A stretch of 64,000 nt of DNA from Jiangella alba. GTDB lineage: Bacteria > Actinomycetota > Actinomycetes > Jiangellales > Jiangellaceae. Location of the stretch: positions 3,323,722 through 3,387,721 of the forward strand of contig NZ_FNUC01000004.1 of NCBI RefSeq assembly GCF_900106035.1, given 5' to 3'. Position numbers and translations under genes: made by a program. Shown piece after piece: positions 23,177 through 30,764 of the stretch (position 1 is its first letter; every line of letters begins with the position of its first letter). The notes beneath the pieces were generated by a model. The model was not told the origin of the DNA and searched no databases. It was given only the letters and a program-made list of their open reading frames with translations.

Positions 23177-23305
23177 TCAGAGCGGCTCGTAGCCGTCCGG
23201 GCGGCGGGCCGGTCCGGGGGTGGGCGAGGTCGGGTCAGGCTCGGACTCCGGGGCGTCCTGCGGGGCGTCGTCCGGCACCCGTTCATGCGGGTCGGGCATG
23301 GTCAT
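23177..23305 (-). CDS. 42-residue ORF preceding the subtilase
   Basis: Starts MTMPDPHERVPDDAP and ends RRPDGYEPL. ATG 23305 is placed nine bases after AGGAG, a proper ribosome site, and the stop is 36 bases before the subtilase ATG, so it would be co-transcribed. The product is acidic and Pro/Asp/Glu-rich, with no Cys, no signal peptide and no known domain. It could be a small inhibitor or substrate of the co-encoded peptidase, a RiPP-like peptide, or an unstructured leader. I do not recognise it. The support is the ribosome site, the spacing and the lack of any other gene in the gap. Confidence 0.45.
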   Translation of the reverse strand: MTMPDPHERVPDDAPQDAPESEPDPTSPTPGPARRPDGYEPL

Positions 23306-23386
23306 CCGGGTGTTCTCCTGTGTCTCGACCTGGAGTCGTCAGGAGAGTCTCGACCGGTGCGCCCGATTTGTACCCGGGCTATCGAC

Positions 23387-26320
23387 CTAATCTTTATCGG
23401 CGGGGAGCAGCCCGGCCTCGAGCGCCTTGACGGCCAGCGCGGTGCGCGACGTGACCCCCAGCTTGCGCATGGCGGAGTTGAGCTGCCCGGCCACCGTCTT
23501 CGGCGAGCGCGACAACGCGCCGGCGATCTCGCGGTTGGTCCGGCCGGTGACGACCAGCCGCACGACCTCCAGCTCACGCGGCGACAGCTGGTCGCCGTAG
23601 CCGCGCCGGCCGCGCCGCCAGGTCCGCCGCACCTGCACGCCGAGCTCGCGCAGCCCGGTGCCGACGCGGGCGGCGTCGGTGCGGGCGCCGAGGCCGGCGA
23701 GGGCGTGGAAGACGTCGGACAGCAGCGCGGCGCCGTCGTCGGCACGGCCCGCGCGGAGCAGGCAGCGGGCCTGCCGCTCCAGCGTCAGCGCCGCGTCGTA
23801 CGGACGGGGGAGCGCGGCCCACGCCGCCGCGGCCGCCGCGTAGCCGCGGGCCGCGCCCGTCGCGTCGCCGCCGGCGGCCAGCAGCTCGGCCCGGCAGGTC
23901 AGCAGCGCCGCCCGCGACGCCGGCGCGTCGACGTCGCCGAGACCCTGCTCGTACGCCGCCACCAGCTCGGCCGCCTCCGCCGCGCGACCGGCGGCCAGCA
24001 GCACGTCCAGGCGGATCCGGGCGAGGTCGCTGGCCCACACCCACATCTGCTTGGCGCCGATCGTGCGCATCGGCTCGTCCGTGGCCGCCGCGGCGCCGTC
24101 GACGTCACCGGCGGCCAGCAGCAGCGCGGCCAGCGCCGCGGCCGGCGACACCGGGAGGACGGCGATGCTGTCGGCCGGCGCGTCGGCGAGCAGGCCGCGG
24201 AAGCGCTGCTCGGCCCGGCGCGGCGACCCGCCGGCCGCGTGCAGCAGGCCGTCGACGAGGAACGGCTCGAGGCCGCCCATGGCCGCCAGGCCGCCGTCGG
24301 CGATCAGCGCCGCCACCCGCCCGGACAGCCCGTCCCACCGCCCGGTGTACCAGTCCAGGTGCGCCTGGATCGCCTGCACGCTGGCGTTCAGCCGCGCGTA
24401 GCCGGTGCGCCCGGCCAGCTGCGTCGCGGTGTCCAGTCGGGCCTGGGCGTCGTCGTAGCGGCCCCAGCCGGTGGCGACGTAGGCGAGGTTGGCCAGGCCG
24501 CGGGCCAGCTGCCGGGCGCCCTCGAGGTCGGTGACGTCGTCGGGCAGTTCCGCCGCGACCGCCCACCCCTGCTCCTGGCCCAGCGTCACCAGTGCCGCGG
24601 CGCGGTCGGCGGTCAGCGCCAGCCGGTCGGCCGGCCGGCCGATGCCGGACGCCACCTCCGCCGCCCGCTCCAGCCAGCCCAGGTGGACGGCGGCCGGCCA
24701 CGGTCCCTGCAGCGGGTAGCCGAGGTAGGTCATCGCGCGGGCCGCCTCGACCGGGTCGTGGCTGAGGTCGGGGACGGCGCGGGCCAGCTCGGCGTGCGCC
24801 TGCTCGAACTCGCCGGCCTGCAGCAGCAGCCGGCCGAGCGGGTTGCGGATCTCCGCCTGCGCACGCGGCGCGAGGTCGTCGCGGGCCAGCACGTCGCGCA
24901 GCGTCCGGATCGCCTCGTGGTGCAGGTCGTCGACCGGCTCGCGCCGGTCGCTGGCCGCGGTGGCCAGCCGGACCGCCAGCGGCACCGCGGCGGGCGTGCG
25001 CACCGGCGCCGTCGTCAGCAACCGGACCAGCAGTGTCACGGCGGTGGTGTGGTCGCCGGAGGCGGCGGCGTGGGCGGCCGCCTGCTCGGCGTACGCGCAC
25101 CACTTCCTGACGTCGCGTGCGGCCTGGAAATGCCGGCTCAGCTGCACGACGGGCTGCGGGCGCTGCCGTTCCAGCGCGGCGCCGGCCCGCTGGTGCAGGC
25201 GGCGCTGCTCGACCCCGGTCATCGCGTCGTAGACGGCGCGGCCGACCAGCACGTGCCGGAACGCCAGCCGGCCGCGGTCGTCGTCGGCGAGCAGGCCGCT
25301 GCGCACCGCCTCGGCCAGCGCGTCGCGCGCCTGCGCCGCCGTCAGCCCGGCGACCTCGGCGATCAGCCGCTCCTCGGCCGGTTCGGCCAGCACGGCCGCC
25401 GCCTCGGCCGCGCGCCGGGCCGCCGGGGCGAGCCGCTGGGCGCGTTCCAGCACGGAGTCGCGGACGGTCGGCGGGACGGCCAGCTCGTCCAGGCTGCGCC
25501 GGATCCACTCGCCGTCGTGCCGGACGACGTCGTCGCGCTGGCGCAGCAGCCGCACCGACTCCTCCAGCGCGAGCGGGACGCCGTCGGTGCGGTCGTGCAG
25601 GAACGCGGCGAACGCGTCGGAGACCCGCTCGCCGCCGAGCATCGACGACACCAGCCCGGCCGTCGCGGCCACGTCCAGCGGCGGCAGCGTCAGCCGTAGC
25701 TGCGTCCACCCGGCCGGCAGCCGCGACGACAGCCGCAGCAGCAGCGAGCCGGGCGCGACGTCCTCGGGCCGGTAGCTCAGCAGCAGGCTCAGCGCCGGGC
25801 GCCGCGCCACCAGGAACAGCAGGAACTCCAGCGTCGCGCGGTCGGCCCAGTGCACGTCCTCGACCACCAGCACGCGCACGCGCAGCCGGCCGATCAGCTC
25901 GGCCAGCGCGCTGAAGATGCGGTGCCGGGCGGCCTGCGGGTCGTCCAGCGGCTCCGGCGCCGGTGGCAGGACGGCGCCCCACTCCGGGAACAGCGGCCGC
26001 AGCGCGCCGACCAGCGAGCTGACCCGCAGCCCCGGCAGCCCGGCGCCCGCGCGGCTCTGCCGGACGGCGTCGACGATCGGCCCGAGCGTGAGCGACTCCT
26101 GGAAGGGCGGACAGGTCGCGACCAGCGCGCCGGGCGGGCCGGTGGCGACGTACTCGTGGACGAGGCGGCTCTTGCCGATGCCGGCCTCGCCCTCCAGCAG
26201 CACCACGGCCGGCGGCTGCGCCAGCGCACCGGCGAGGACGGCGGTCTCGCGCTCGCGGCCCACGAACGCGGGCGCCGCGACGTCGTCGGGCCGGTCGCCG
26301 ATGCGGGGCGGGTGTGGCAC
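23387..26320 (-). CDS. LAL-type LuxR-family ATPase transcriptional regulator
   Basis: 977 residues. An N-terminal AAA/NACHT-like ATPase (residues 20-280) has Walker A GEAGIGKS and Walker B-like VLVVEDVHWAD. A long helical TPR-like middle follows, and a C-terminal LuxR helix-turn-helix (about 910-965) with LSPRELEVVRLVVTG, NREIAGALSRSPKTV and KLGVTSRTALAV. Large ATP-binding LuxR regulators sense a ligand through the helical part and activate neighbouring catabolic or secretion genes. It lies directly upstream of the 42-codon ORF and subtilase on the same strand, so these are likely targets. Start GTG 26320 is the best of two closely spaced options. Confidence 0.9.
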   Translation of the reverse strand: MPHPPRIGDRPDDVAAPAFVGRERETAVLAGALAQPPAVVLLEGEAGIGKSRLVHEYVATGPPGALVATCPPFQESLTLGPIVDAVRQSRAGAGLPGLRVSSLVGALRPLFPEWGAVLPPAPEPLDDPQAARHRIFSALAELIGRLRVRVLVVEDVHWADRATLEFLLFLVARRPALSLLLSYRPEDVAPGSLLLRLSSRLPAGWTQLRLTLPPLDVAATAGLVSSMLGGERVSDAFAAFLHDRTDGVPLALEESVRLLRQRDDVVRHDGEWIRRSLDELAVPPTVRDSVLERAQRLAPAARRAAEAAAVLAEPAEERLIAEVAGLTAAQARDALAEAVRSGLLADDDRGRLAFRHVLVGRAVYDAMTGVEQRRLHQRAGAALERQRPQPVVQLSRHFQAARDVRKWCAYAEQAAAHAAASGDHTTAVTLLVRLLTTAPVRTPAAVPLAVRLATAASDRREPVDDLHHEAIRTLRDVLARDDLAPRAQAEIRNPLGRLLLQAGEFEQAHAELARAVPDLSHDPVEAARAMTYLGYPLQGPWPAAVHLGWLERAAEVASGIGRPADRLALTADRAAALVTLGQEQGWAVAAELPDDVTDLEGARQLARGLANLAYVATGWGRYDDAQARLDTATQLAGRTGYARLNASVQAIQAHLDWYTGRWDGLSGRVAALIADGGLAAMGGLEPFLVDGLLHAAGGSPRRAEQRFRGLLADAPADSIAVLPVSPAAALAALLLAAGDVDGAAAATDEPMRTIGAKQMWVWASDLARIRLDVLLAAGRAAEAAELVAAYEQGLGDVDAPASRAALLTCRAELLAAGGDATGAARGYAAAAAAWAALPRPYDAALTLERQARCLLRAGRADDGAALLSDVFHALAGLGARTDAARVGTGLRELGVQVRRTWRRGRRGYGDQLSPRELEVVRLVVTGRTNREIAGALSRSPKTVAGQLNSAMRKLGVTSRTALAVKALEAGLLPADKD

Positions 26321-26431
26321 GGCCGGGCACCCTTCGTGTGCGCCACCACGGGACGGGCCGTCGCCGGACCCGCCTGCCCGGTTCGCACCCTAATGGATGT
26401 GGTCGGACCGCGACCAGCCTCCGGCGACGCC

Positions 26432-26457
26432 AACACTGAGCCCTTGCGCTCAGTGTT
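26432..26457. promoter_or_regulatory. Perfect operator palindrome upstream of ArsR regulator
   Basis: AACACTGAGC (26432-26441), six-base spacer, GCTCAGTGTT (26448-26457). It overlaps the putative -35 of the ArsR-type gene, as expected for autorepression. Confidence 0.6.
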
Positions 26458-26473
26458 CACGGGCGTTAATACT
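26444..26473 (+). promoter_or_regulatory. Promoter of the ArsR-SRPBCC operon
   Basis: TTGCGC (26444-26449) and AATACT (26468-26473) are spaced by 18 bases; seven bases later is ATG 26481 with no ribosome site, suggesting a leaderless mRNA. Confidence 0.45.
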
Positions 26474-26480
26474 TAGCCTC

Positions 26481-26819
26481 ATGGCACAGTTTGAGGGTGC
26501 GCTGGACGGAGTGTTCCTGGCGCTGGCCGACCCCACCAGGCGTGCCGTCGTCAGGCGGCTCGGCGGCGGCGCCACCAGCGTCGGCGACCTGGCTCGCGAG
26601 TTCCCGATGACGCTGCCCTCGTTCATGAAGCACGTGCGGACGCTGGAGTCGAACGGGCTGATCCGCACGACGAAGTCCGGCCGGGTGCGCACCTGTGTCC
26701 TCAACCGCGAGCGGCTGGCGCTCGTCGACGACTGGCTCGCCGAGCAGCGCCGCGGCTGGGTCGAGCGCACCGACCGCCTCGAACGATTCGTCACCGACGC
26801 AGAGGAGACCACCTCGTGA
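26481..26819 (+). CDS. ArsR-family (winged-helix) transcriptional regulator
   Basis: 112 residues. ATG 26481 is preferred over an earlier ATG because it begins exactly at the conserved MAQFEGALDGVFLALADPTRRAVV segment. The winged helix shows SVGDLAREFPMTLPSFMKHV as recognition helix and RTTKSGRVRTCVL as wing. There are no metal-binding cysteines, so it belongs to the SRPBCC-linked ArsR group rather than metal sensors. It overlaps the next gene by GTGA; such pairs are usually autoregulated, and a palindrome covers the promoter. Confidence 0.88.
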   Translation: MAQFEGALDGVFLALADPTRRAVVRRLGGGATSVGDLAREFPMTLPSFMKHVRTLESNGLIRTTKSGRVRTCVLNRERLALVDDWLAEQRRGWVERTDRLERFVTDAEETTS

Positions 26820-27292
26820 ACCCCGACCTCGACCTCGGCCTGGAACGCCTCATCCGCGCGCCGCGCGCGTCGGTGTGGAGCGCCTGGACCGACCCCGCCA
26901 AGCTGGCGCAGTGGTGGATCCCGGCGCCGACGCACTGCCGGGTCGAGCGGCTGGAGCCGCGCCCCGGCGGCGCGTTCGTCACCCTGATGAGCGACGACGG
27001 CGCCGCGTTCGTCCCGCACCTGGACGCCTGCTTCCTCGCCGTCGACGAGCTGGAACGGCTGGTGTTCACCAACGCCGTCGACAGCGGCTGGCGGCCGGCC
27101 GCGCCGGCGCCGGTGCCGATGACCGCCACGATCACCCTGGCCGAGCACCCCGAGGGCACCGACTACCGGGTGGTCGTGCGGCATGGCGATCCGGCGGCGC
27201 GCAAGCACCACGCCGATCTCGGCTTCGCCGACGGCTGGGGCATGGTCACGGCCCAGCTGGCGGCGCTCGCCGAGGGCGCGACGACTCGCTGA
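26816..27292 (+). CDS. SRPBCC-domain (AHSA1-like) protein
   Basis: 158 residues. It is an START/Bet v 1-like fold of the AHSA1 group: LERLIRAPRASVWSAWTDPA, QWWIPAPTHC, RVERLEPRPGGAFV and a C-terminal helix KHHADLGFADGW followed by GMVTAQLAALAEG. These proteins bind small hydrophobic ligands; no catalytic residue is known. It is translationally coupled to the ArsR regulator by a 4-base overlap, the classic arrangement in which the two respond to the same ligand or stress. It converges on the next gene with only nine bases between stops. Confidence 0.85.
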   Translation: MNPDLDLGLERLIRAPRASVWSAWTDPAKLAQWWIPAPTHCRVERLEPRPGGAFVTLMSDDGAAFVPHLDACFLAVDELERLVFTNAVDSGWRPAAPAPVPMTATITLAEHPEGTDYRVVVRHGDPAARKHHADLGFADGWGMVTAQLAALAEGATTR

Positions 27293-27301
27293 CGGTGGCG
27301 C

Positions 27302-27745
27302 TCAGGGCGTCAGGCGGGCGGCCGCGTGCTGGGCGAGGCCGTCGGCGCAGCGCTGCAGGAACTTCGCCAGCGAGCGGCGATAGGCACCGCCCATGCCGGG
27401 CACCTTGGCCCGGAACGACGAGCGCCAGCGGATGGTGGTGCCGTCAGGCCCCTCCGTCAGGTCGACGTCGGCGCGGTAGCCCTTGATCGCCAGGCCCGAC
27501 AGCAGCGCGTAGCTGAACCGCCGGTCCGGCACCAGCTCGACGATGCGCTCGCGGCTGGTGGTGCGGCCGGTGTGGAATCTGCGGACCGCGCCGAGGCTCT
27601 CGCCGCCCTCCGGGCCGGGCGACTCGAGCTCGAACGAGCCGAGCGGCGACCAGGTCGGCCAGCTCGCGCCGTCGCGCAGCAGGGCGTAGACGGCAGCGGC
27701 TGGTGCCGTCGTGGTGGCGGTGACGTCGATGCGTTGTTCACCCAT
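27302..27745 (-). CDS. SRPBCC-family polyketide cyclase/dehydrase-like protein
   Basis: 147 residues from ATG 27745 (MGEQRIDVTATTTAPAAAV), which is where homology starts. Fold strands are visible at LRDGASWPTWSPLGS, IVELVPDRRFSYALLSG and TTIRWRSSFRAKVPG, with a C-terminal helix YRRSLAKFLQRC. It binds a hydrophobic ligand, probably polyketide or lipid. It is divergent from a TetR regulator across 30 bases and should be repressed by it. The -10 TACCAT sits seven bases before the ATG, so its mRNA appears leaderless. Confidence 0.82.
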   Translation of the reverse strand: MGEQRIDVTATTTAPAAAVYALLRDGASWPTWSPLGSFELESPGPEGGESLGAVRRFHTGRTTSRERIVELVPDRRFSYALLSGLAIKGYRADVDLTEGPDGTTIRWRSSFRAKVPGMGGAYRRSLAKFLQRCADGLAQHAAARLTP

Positions 27746-27768
27746 GTACCAAATGGTACAGGTACGAT
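27745..27768. promoter_or_regulatory. Shared operator and overlapping divergent leaderless promoters
   Basis: TGTACCA-AA-TGGTACA (27745-27760) is an inverted repeat lying in the 30-base gap between the divergent genes. Rightward -10 TACGAT (27763-27768) ends seven bases before ATG 27776. Leftward -10 TACCAT (27758-27753) ends seven bases before ATG 27745. A TetR dimer on this site would cover both promoters. Confidence 0.6.
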
Positions 27769-27775
27769 CTGAGAC

Positions 27776-28357
27776 ATGGCAGAGGCGGGTGGCGGGAAGG
27801 AGCGGTTGTTGCGGGCCGCGATCGACTACGTCGCGGCGAACGGAGTGGGCGAGCGCAGCCTGCGGCAGATCGCCACGGCGCTGGGCACCAGTCACCGCAT
27901 GCTGATCTACCACTTCGGCTCCAAGGAGGGCCTGCTCGTCGAGGTCGCCCGTACCGTCGAGCAGCGGCAGCGGGAACTGCTGGCCGAGCTGGCCGCCGCC
28001 GACGACCCGGTCGAGGCGGGCCGGCGATTCTGGACCCGCGTGTCCGACCCGGCGCTGTGGCCGAACGAGCGGCTGTTCTTCGAGCTCTACGGCCGCGCCC
28101 TGCAGGGCGACCCGGCGGCGCTGCCGCTGCTCGACGGCGTCGTCGACACCTGGGTGGAGGCCCTGGCCGCGCCCATGGAGCGGGCCGGCGTCGCGCCCGG
28201 CATCGCCCGGTCGCAGGCACGGCTCGGGGTCGCGGTGGGTCGCGGGCTGCTGCTGGACCTCCTCGCCACCGGCGACCGCGCCGCCGTCGACGCCGCCATG
28301 GACCGCTTCGTCGCCATGTTCGCGGCGACCCTGCCTGCTACGGACCCGTCACACTGA
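27776..28357 (+). CDS. TetR-family transcriptional regulator
   Basis: 193 residues. The N-terminal HTH is clear: KERLLRAAIDYVAANGVGE, SLRQIATALGTSHRML and IYHFGSKEGLLVEVA. The rest is a helical ligand-binding and dimerisation domain. It should bind the palindrome in the 30-base gap and control itself and the divergent SRPBCC gene, with a ligand related to that protein's. Downstream lies a ~1-kb gene-free repeat region. Confidence 0.9.
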   Translation: MAEAGGGKERLLRAAIDYVAANGVGERSLRQIATALGTSHRMLIYHFGSKEGLLVEVARTVEQRQRELLAELAAADDPVEAGRRFWTRVSDPALWPNERLFFELYGRALQGDPAALPLLDGVVDTWVEALAAPMERAGVAPGIARSQARLGVAVGRGLLLDLLATGDRAAVDAAMDRFVAMFAATLPATDPSH

Positions 28358-28433
28358 CCACGAAGGGCGTCGCGATGCCGACGGCCAGCTCGCCCGTCCC
28401 GGGCCGGGCGCCGGCCGGGATCGTCACCTCGGC

Positions 28434-28620
28434 CGCCGCCGTTCGCCGTCTTGCGTTAGTGCGCCGTTTTGCGGCAGTTGGCCGTCCCCCTGCTGCCCAT
28501 TTTCTTAGCCGCGGCACCGCGCCTCAAGCGGAGCCCTGTTGGCGCTTCGCGCGGACGGCGGGCACCGCTTGACCCGCGGCACCGCGGTCTAAGTACTGGC
28601 AGCTATCAGGGGGTCGGGGG
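28434..28620 (+). repeat. Left arm of a large composite inverted repeat
   Basis: Starting GCCGCCGTTCGCCGTC and running to about TCAGGGGGTCGGGGG, this arm matches the reverse complement of 29128-29292 with roughly four of five bases equal by eye. It is itself a hairpin: CCTCAAGCGG near 28522 pairs with CCGCTTGA near 28565, flanked by CTTAG/CTAAG and CCCCCTG/CAGGGGG. No coding capacity with homology was recognised. Confidence 0.75.
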
Positions 28621-28764
28621 AAGTGCGGGCACAGCCCGCCCAAGTGCACCGTTCGCCGCCAGCCGCCAGTGCCCCACCAGCCCACCAGCTACCCGGCCGC
28701 CAGCCGCCGGCCGCCGGCCGCCACCCGGCCAGGCGGCCGCCGGGCCACTCGTCCAACTCGGCCA

Positions 28765-28832
28765 CCCGGTCACGCTGGCCTCCCGGTCACGCTGGCCTCC
28801 CGGTCACGCTGGCCTCCCGGCCATGCCGGCCA
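28765..28832 (+). repeat. Tandem repeat, three 17-bp units plus one degenerate
   Basis: CCCGGTCACGCTGGCCT occurs at 28765, 28782 and 28799 without gap, then CCCGGCCATGCCGGCCA at 28816. A separate direct repeat GTGCACCGTTCGCCGCC occurs at 28644 and 28868. All lie inside the large inverted repeat. Confidence 0.85.
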
Positions 28833-28955
28833 CCTGGGCGCCAGTGCACCGCAGCCTGCCGCCTCTGGTGCACCGTTCGCCGCCGGCCGCGAGCCCCTGG
28901 CTGTCTGGTGCCCGGGTGTGCCGTCGCCGGGTCGAGCAAGCGGCGGGTTGCCCGT

Positions 28956-29021
28956 CTTCGATAGCGAGCGTTGCGTTCCGGGCGCTGATACGGGCCGATC
29001 GCGTGGTTCTGGCTATCGAAG
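28956..29021. repeat. Internal inverted repeat in the gene-free region
   Basis: CTTCGATAGC (28956-28965) and GCTATCGAAG (29012-29021), perfect 10-bp arms around 46 bases, centred between the two large repeat arms. Confidence 0.7.
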
Positions 29022-29127
29022 TCGGCTACTTGGGCGCGAATGAGCCGACCTTCTCCATGATCAACTCGGCGGCGGGGGCCACGGTGGACCGGGGCGACGG
29101 CCGACTACGCCGGGGCGTGCCCGGTTC

Positions 29128-29292
29128 TTCCCCGTCCCCTGATAAGTGCCCGTTCTTAGGCCGGGAGTGCGCGGGTCAAGCGGTCACCCTACGCGCGAAG
29201 CGCCAACCGGGTCCGCTTGAGGCGCGTGCTCCCGGCTAAGAGAATGGGCATCAGGGGGACGGCCAACTAGCGCCAAACGGCGAACGGCGGTA
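29128..29292 (-). repeat. Right arm of the large composite inverted repeat
   Basis: Reverse-complement counterpart of 28434-28620. Shared blocks include AGTTGGCCGTCCCCCTG, GCGCCTCAAGCGGA, TTGGCGCTTCGCGCG and ACCGCTTGACCCGCG. It also folds on itself through TCAAGCGG/CCGCTTGA. It ends about 50 bases before the sortase stop. From the TetR stop (28357) to 29341 no gene was found; open frames there have no recognisable content. Confidence 0.75.
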
Positions 29293-29341
29293 GGACGGCA
29301 AAGCGGCGGTCAGGCCGCTAACCGCGCCAGCAGGTCGGCCC

Positions 29342-29983
29342 TCAGGCCGGCTCGGCGAACACCACCACGTTGTCGCGGTAGCGGCCCAGCTCGCGGTCGT
29401 ACTCACCGCCGCAAGTGATCAGCCGCAGCAGCGGCCGGTCGTCCGGACCGCCGTAGACGGCGTCGGTCGGGAACTCGTCCTGCGAGTACTGCCCGACCTC
29501 GACGACGCGGAAGGCGGACGTGCCGCCGTCGGCGCGGGCGACGATGATCTCGTCGCCCGGCGCGACGTCGCCGAGCCGGTAGAACACGTCCGGCCCGTCG
29601 CGGTTGTCGAGGTGGCCCGCGATCACCGCCGCACCGTTCTCGCCCGGCTCCGGCCCCGCCTGCCACCAGCCGGCGTCGCCGTACGGGGGCGGGACGAGGA
29701 CGTTGTCGCCGTCGACGGCGATGGGGACGACGTTCGTGTCGATGCCGGCCGCCGGGACCGCCACCGCGACCGGGTCGGCCAGCTGCTCCGCCACCGGGAC
29801 GGCCGACGGTGTGGGCGGTTCGCTCGCCGGTGCGGCAGGCGGCGCGGCGGGCGCGGCCGGCGCCGTGGCCGTGCCCGCGCCAGACGGGTCGCCGCCACCG
29901 CCGCAGGCCGCGGCCAGCAGCAGGGCCAGGACCGCGACGGCCGCCACCCGCCCGGGGCGGCGGCCGTCGCGGGTCCGGTGCAC
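29342..29983 (-). CDS. Class F sortase
   Basis: 213 residues from GTG 29983. N-terminal lipobox-like LALLLAAACGG (Cys27) or signal anchor, then a Pro/Ala linker and the sortase barrel (about 70-213). Catalytic residues are His124 in VIAGHLDN, Cys191 in RLITCGG and Arg in ELGRYRDN (201/203). Sortases cut a sorting motif and attach proteins to the envelope. The Asp-rich exported protein encoded eight bases upstream ends in a sorting-signal-like tail and is its likely partner. Length is normal for class F. Confidence 0.9.
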   Translation of the reverse strand: MHRTRDGRRPGRVAAVAVLALLLAAACGGGGDPSGAGTATAPAAPAAPPAAPASEPPTPSAVPVAEQLADPVAVAVPAAGIDTNVVPIAVDGDNVLVPPPYGDAGWWQAGPEPGENGAAVIAGHLDNRDGPDVFYRLGDVAPGDEIIVARADGGTSAFRVVEVGQYSQDEFPTDAVYGGPDDRPLLRLITCGGEYDRELGRYRDNVVVFAEPA

Positions 29984-29991
29984 GGCGCCGG

Positions 29992-30405
29992 TCAGCTCTC
30001 GGTCCGGAACCGGCGCCAGAGCAGGCCCGCGCCGCCGACGCCGGCCAGCCCGACCAGCGCGCCGGGCGCCAGCCAGCCGAGGTCGCCGTCGGCCGTGCCG
30101 CCGGCGCCGGTGTCGACGCCGCTGCTCGGCGCCTGCCCGCCGTCGTCGTCGCCGTCGTCCCCGTCGTCGTCACCCGCGTCGTCGTCGCTCGCGGTGACGC
30201 CGGAGTTCACGCCGCCGCTCGGCGCCCGGCCGTCGTCCCCGTCGTCGTCGCCGTCGTCGTCCCCGTCGTCGTCACCCGCGTCGTCGTCGGCGGCGACGGC
30301 GACGGCATCGACGGCGGTCGCGGGGGCGGCGAGCGCGACCCCGACGCCGGTCAGTCCGGCGGCCGCGGCGAGCGCCGCGGCGAGGCTGATCCTGCTGGAA
30401 CGCAT
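29992..30405 (-). CDS. Asp-rich exported protein, putative sortase substrate
   Basis: 137 residues from ATG 30405, which follows AAGGAGCC and begins the signal peptide RSSRISLAAALAAAAG. The mature part consists of Asp/Gly runs (DDDGDDDGDDDG) interrupted by two related blocks, GRAPSGGVNSG and GQAPSSGVDTGAGG. The C-terminus is a hydrophobic segment LAPGALVGLAGVGG with the basic tail WRRFRTES. This equals a sorting signal in which the GVxTGxGG-type motif replaces LPxTG, as in actinobacterial class F partners. It lies eight bases before the sortase gene in one operon. The acidic stretch may bind Ca2+ or other cations at the surface; that is inference. Confidence 0.8.
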   Translation of the reverse strand: MRSSRISLAAALAAAAGLTGVGVALAAPATAVDAVAVAADDDAGDDDGDDDGDDDGDDGRAPSGGVNSGVTASDDDAGDDDGDDGDDDGGQAPSSGVDTGAGGTADGDLGWLAPGALVGLAGVGGAGLLWRRFRTES

Positions 30406-30598
30406 GGCTGGCTCCTTCGTGTCGGTTGGACTTCCCGACCACAATCTGTCCTGGTCAGCGCCCGGAAGCCAGCGCGAACGGCGTTGTTGAGAGCGTTCTC
30501 ATCGCCAGCTCATCGCACAGCCGCGAACTCTCATCGAACGCGGTCGTCCCCGCCGCCCGGCACGCGCCGGACGACGGGGACGAGGGCGCGACTCAGAG

Positions 30599-30764
30599 CC
30601 AGGGGGTGTCTCCCGGGTCCCTGGCCTACTGCGCGACGCCCAGGCGGCGCCTCGCGGCGTTCTCGTCAGTCGCCATAGGCACCGCTATGTCTCCTTCCTC
30701 GGCCTTGCGAGGCATCCACCTGGACGCCGCTCGCTACGGCCGAGACCCGGGAGACACCCCCTGG
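30599..30764. repeat. 166-bp near-palindromic element overlapping a gene 3' end
   Basis: Perfect 21-bp ends CCAGGGGGTGTCTCCCGGGTC (only its first 20 bases, 30599-30618, need be read) and the reverse complement at 30744-30764, continued inward by imperfect pairing (GGCC, CCAGG, GCCTCGC blocks) to a central ATAG-gcaccg-CTAT. The right arm encodes the last residues GVSPGSRP and the stop of the calcineurin-type gene. The minus strand carries a 16-codon frame MATDENAARRRLGVAQ at 30676-30626. The rest of 30406-30733 holds no gene. Confidence 0.8.

Noticed and set aside
28765..28832. CRISPR array
   Set aside because: Three 17-bp units are directly adjacent with no spacers and no cas genes are present.
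28469..29239. 256-codon frame in the repeat region
   Set aside because: Its sequence simply translates the inverted and tandem repeats and has no ribosome site.
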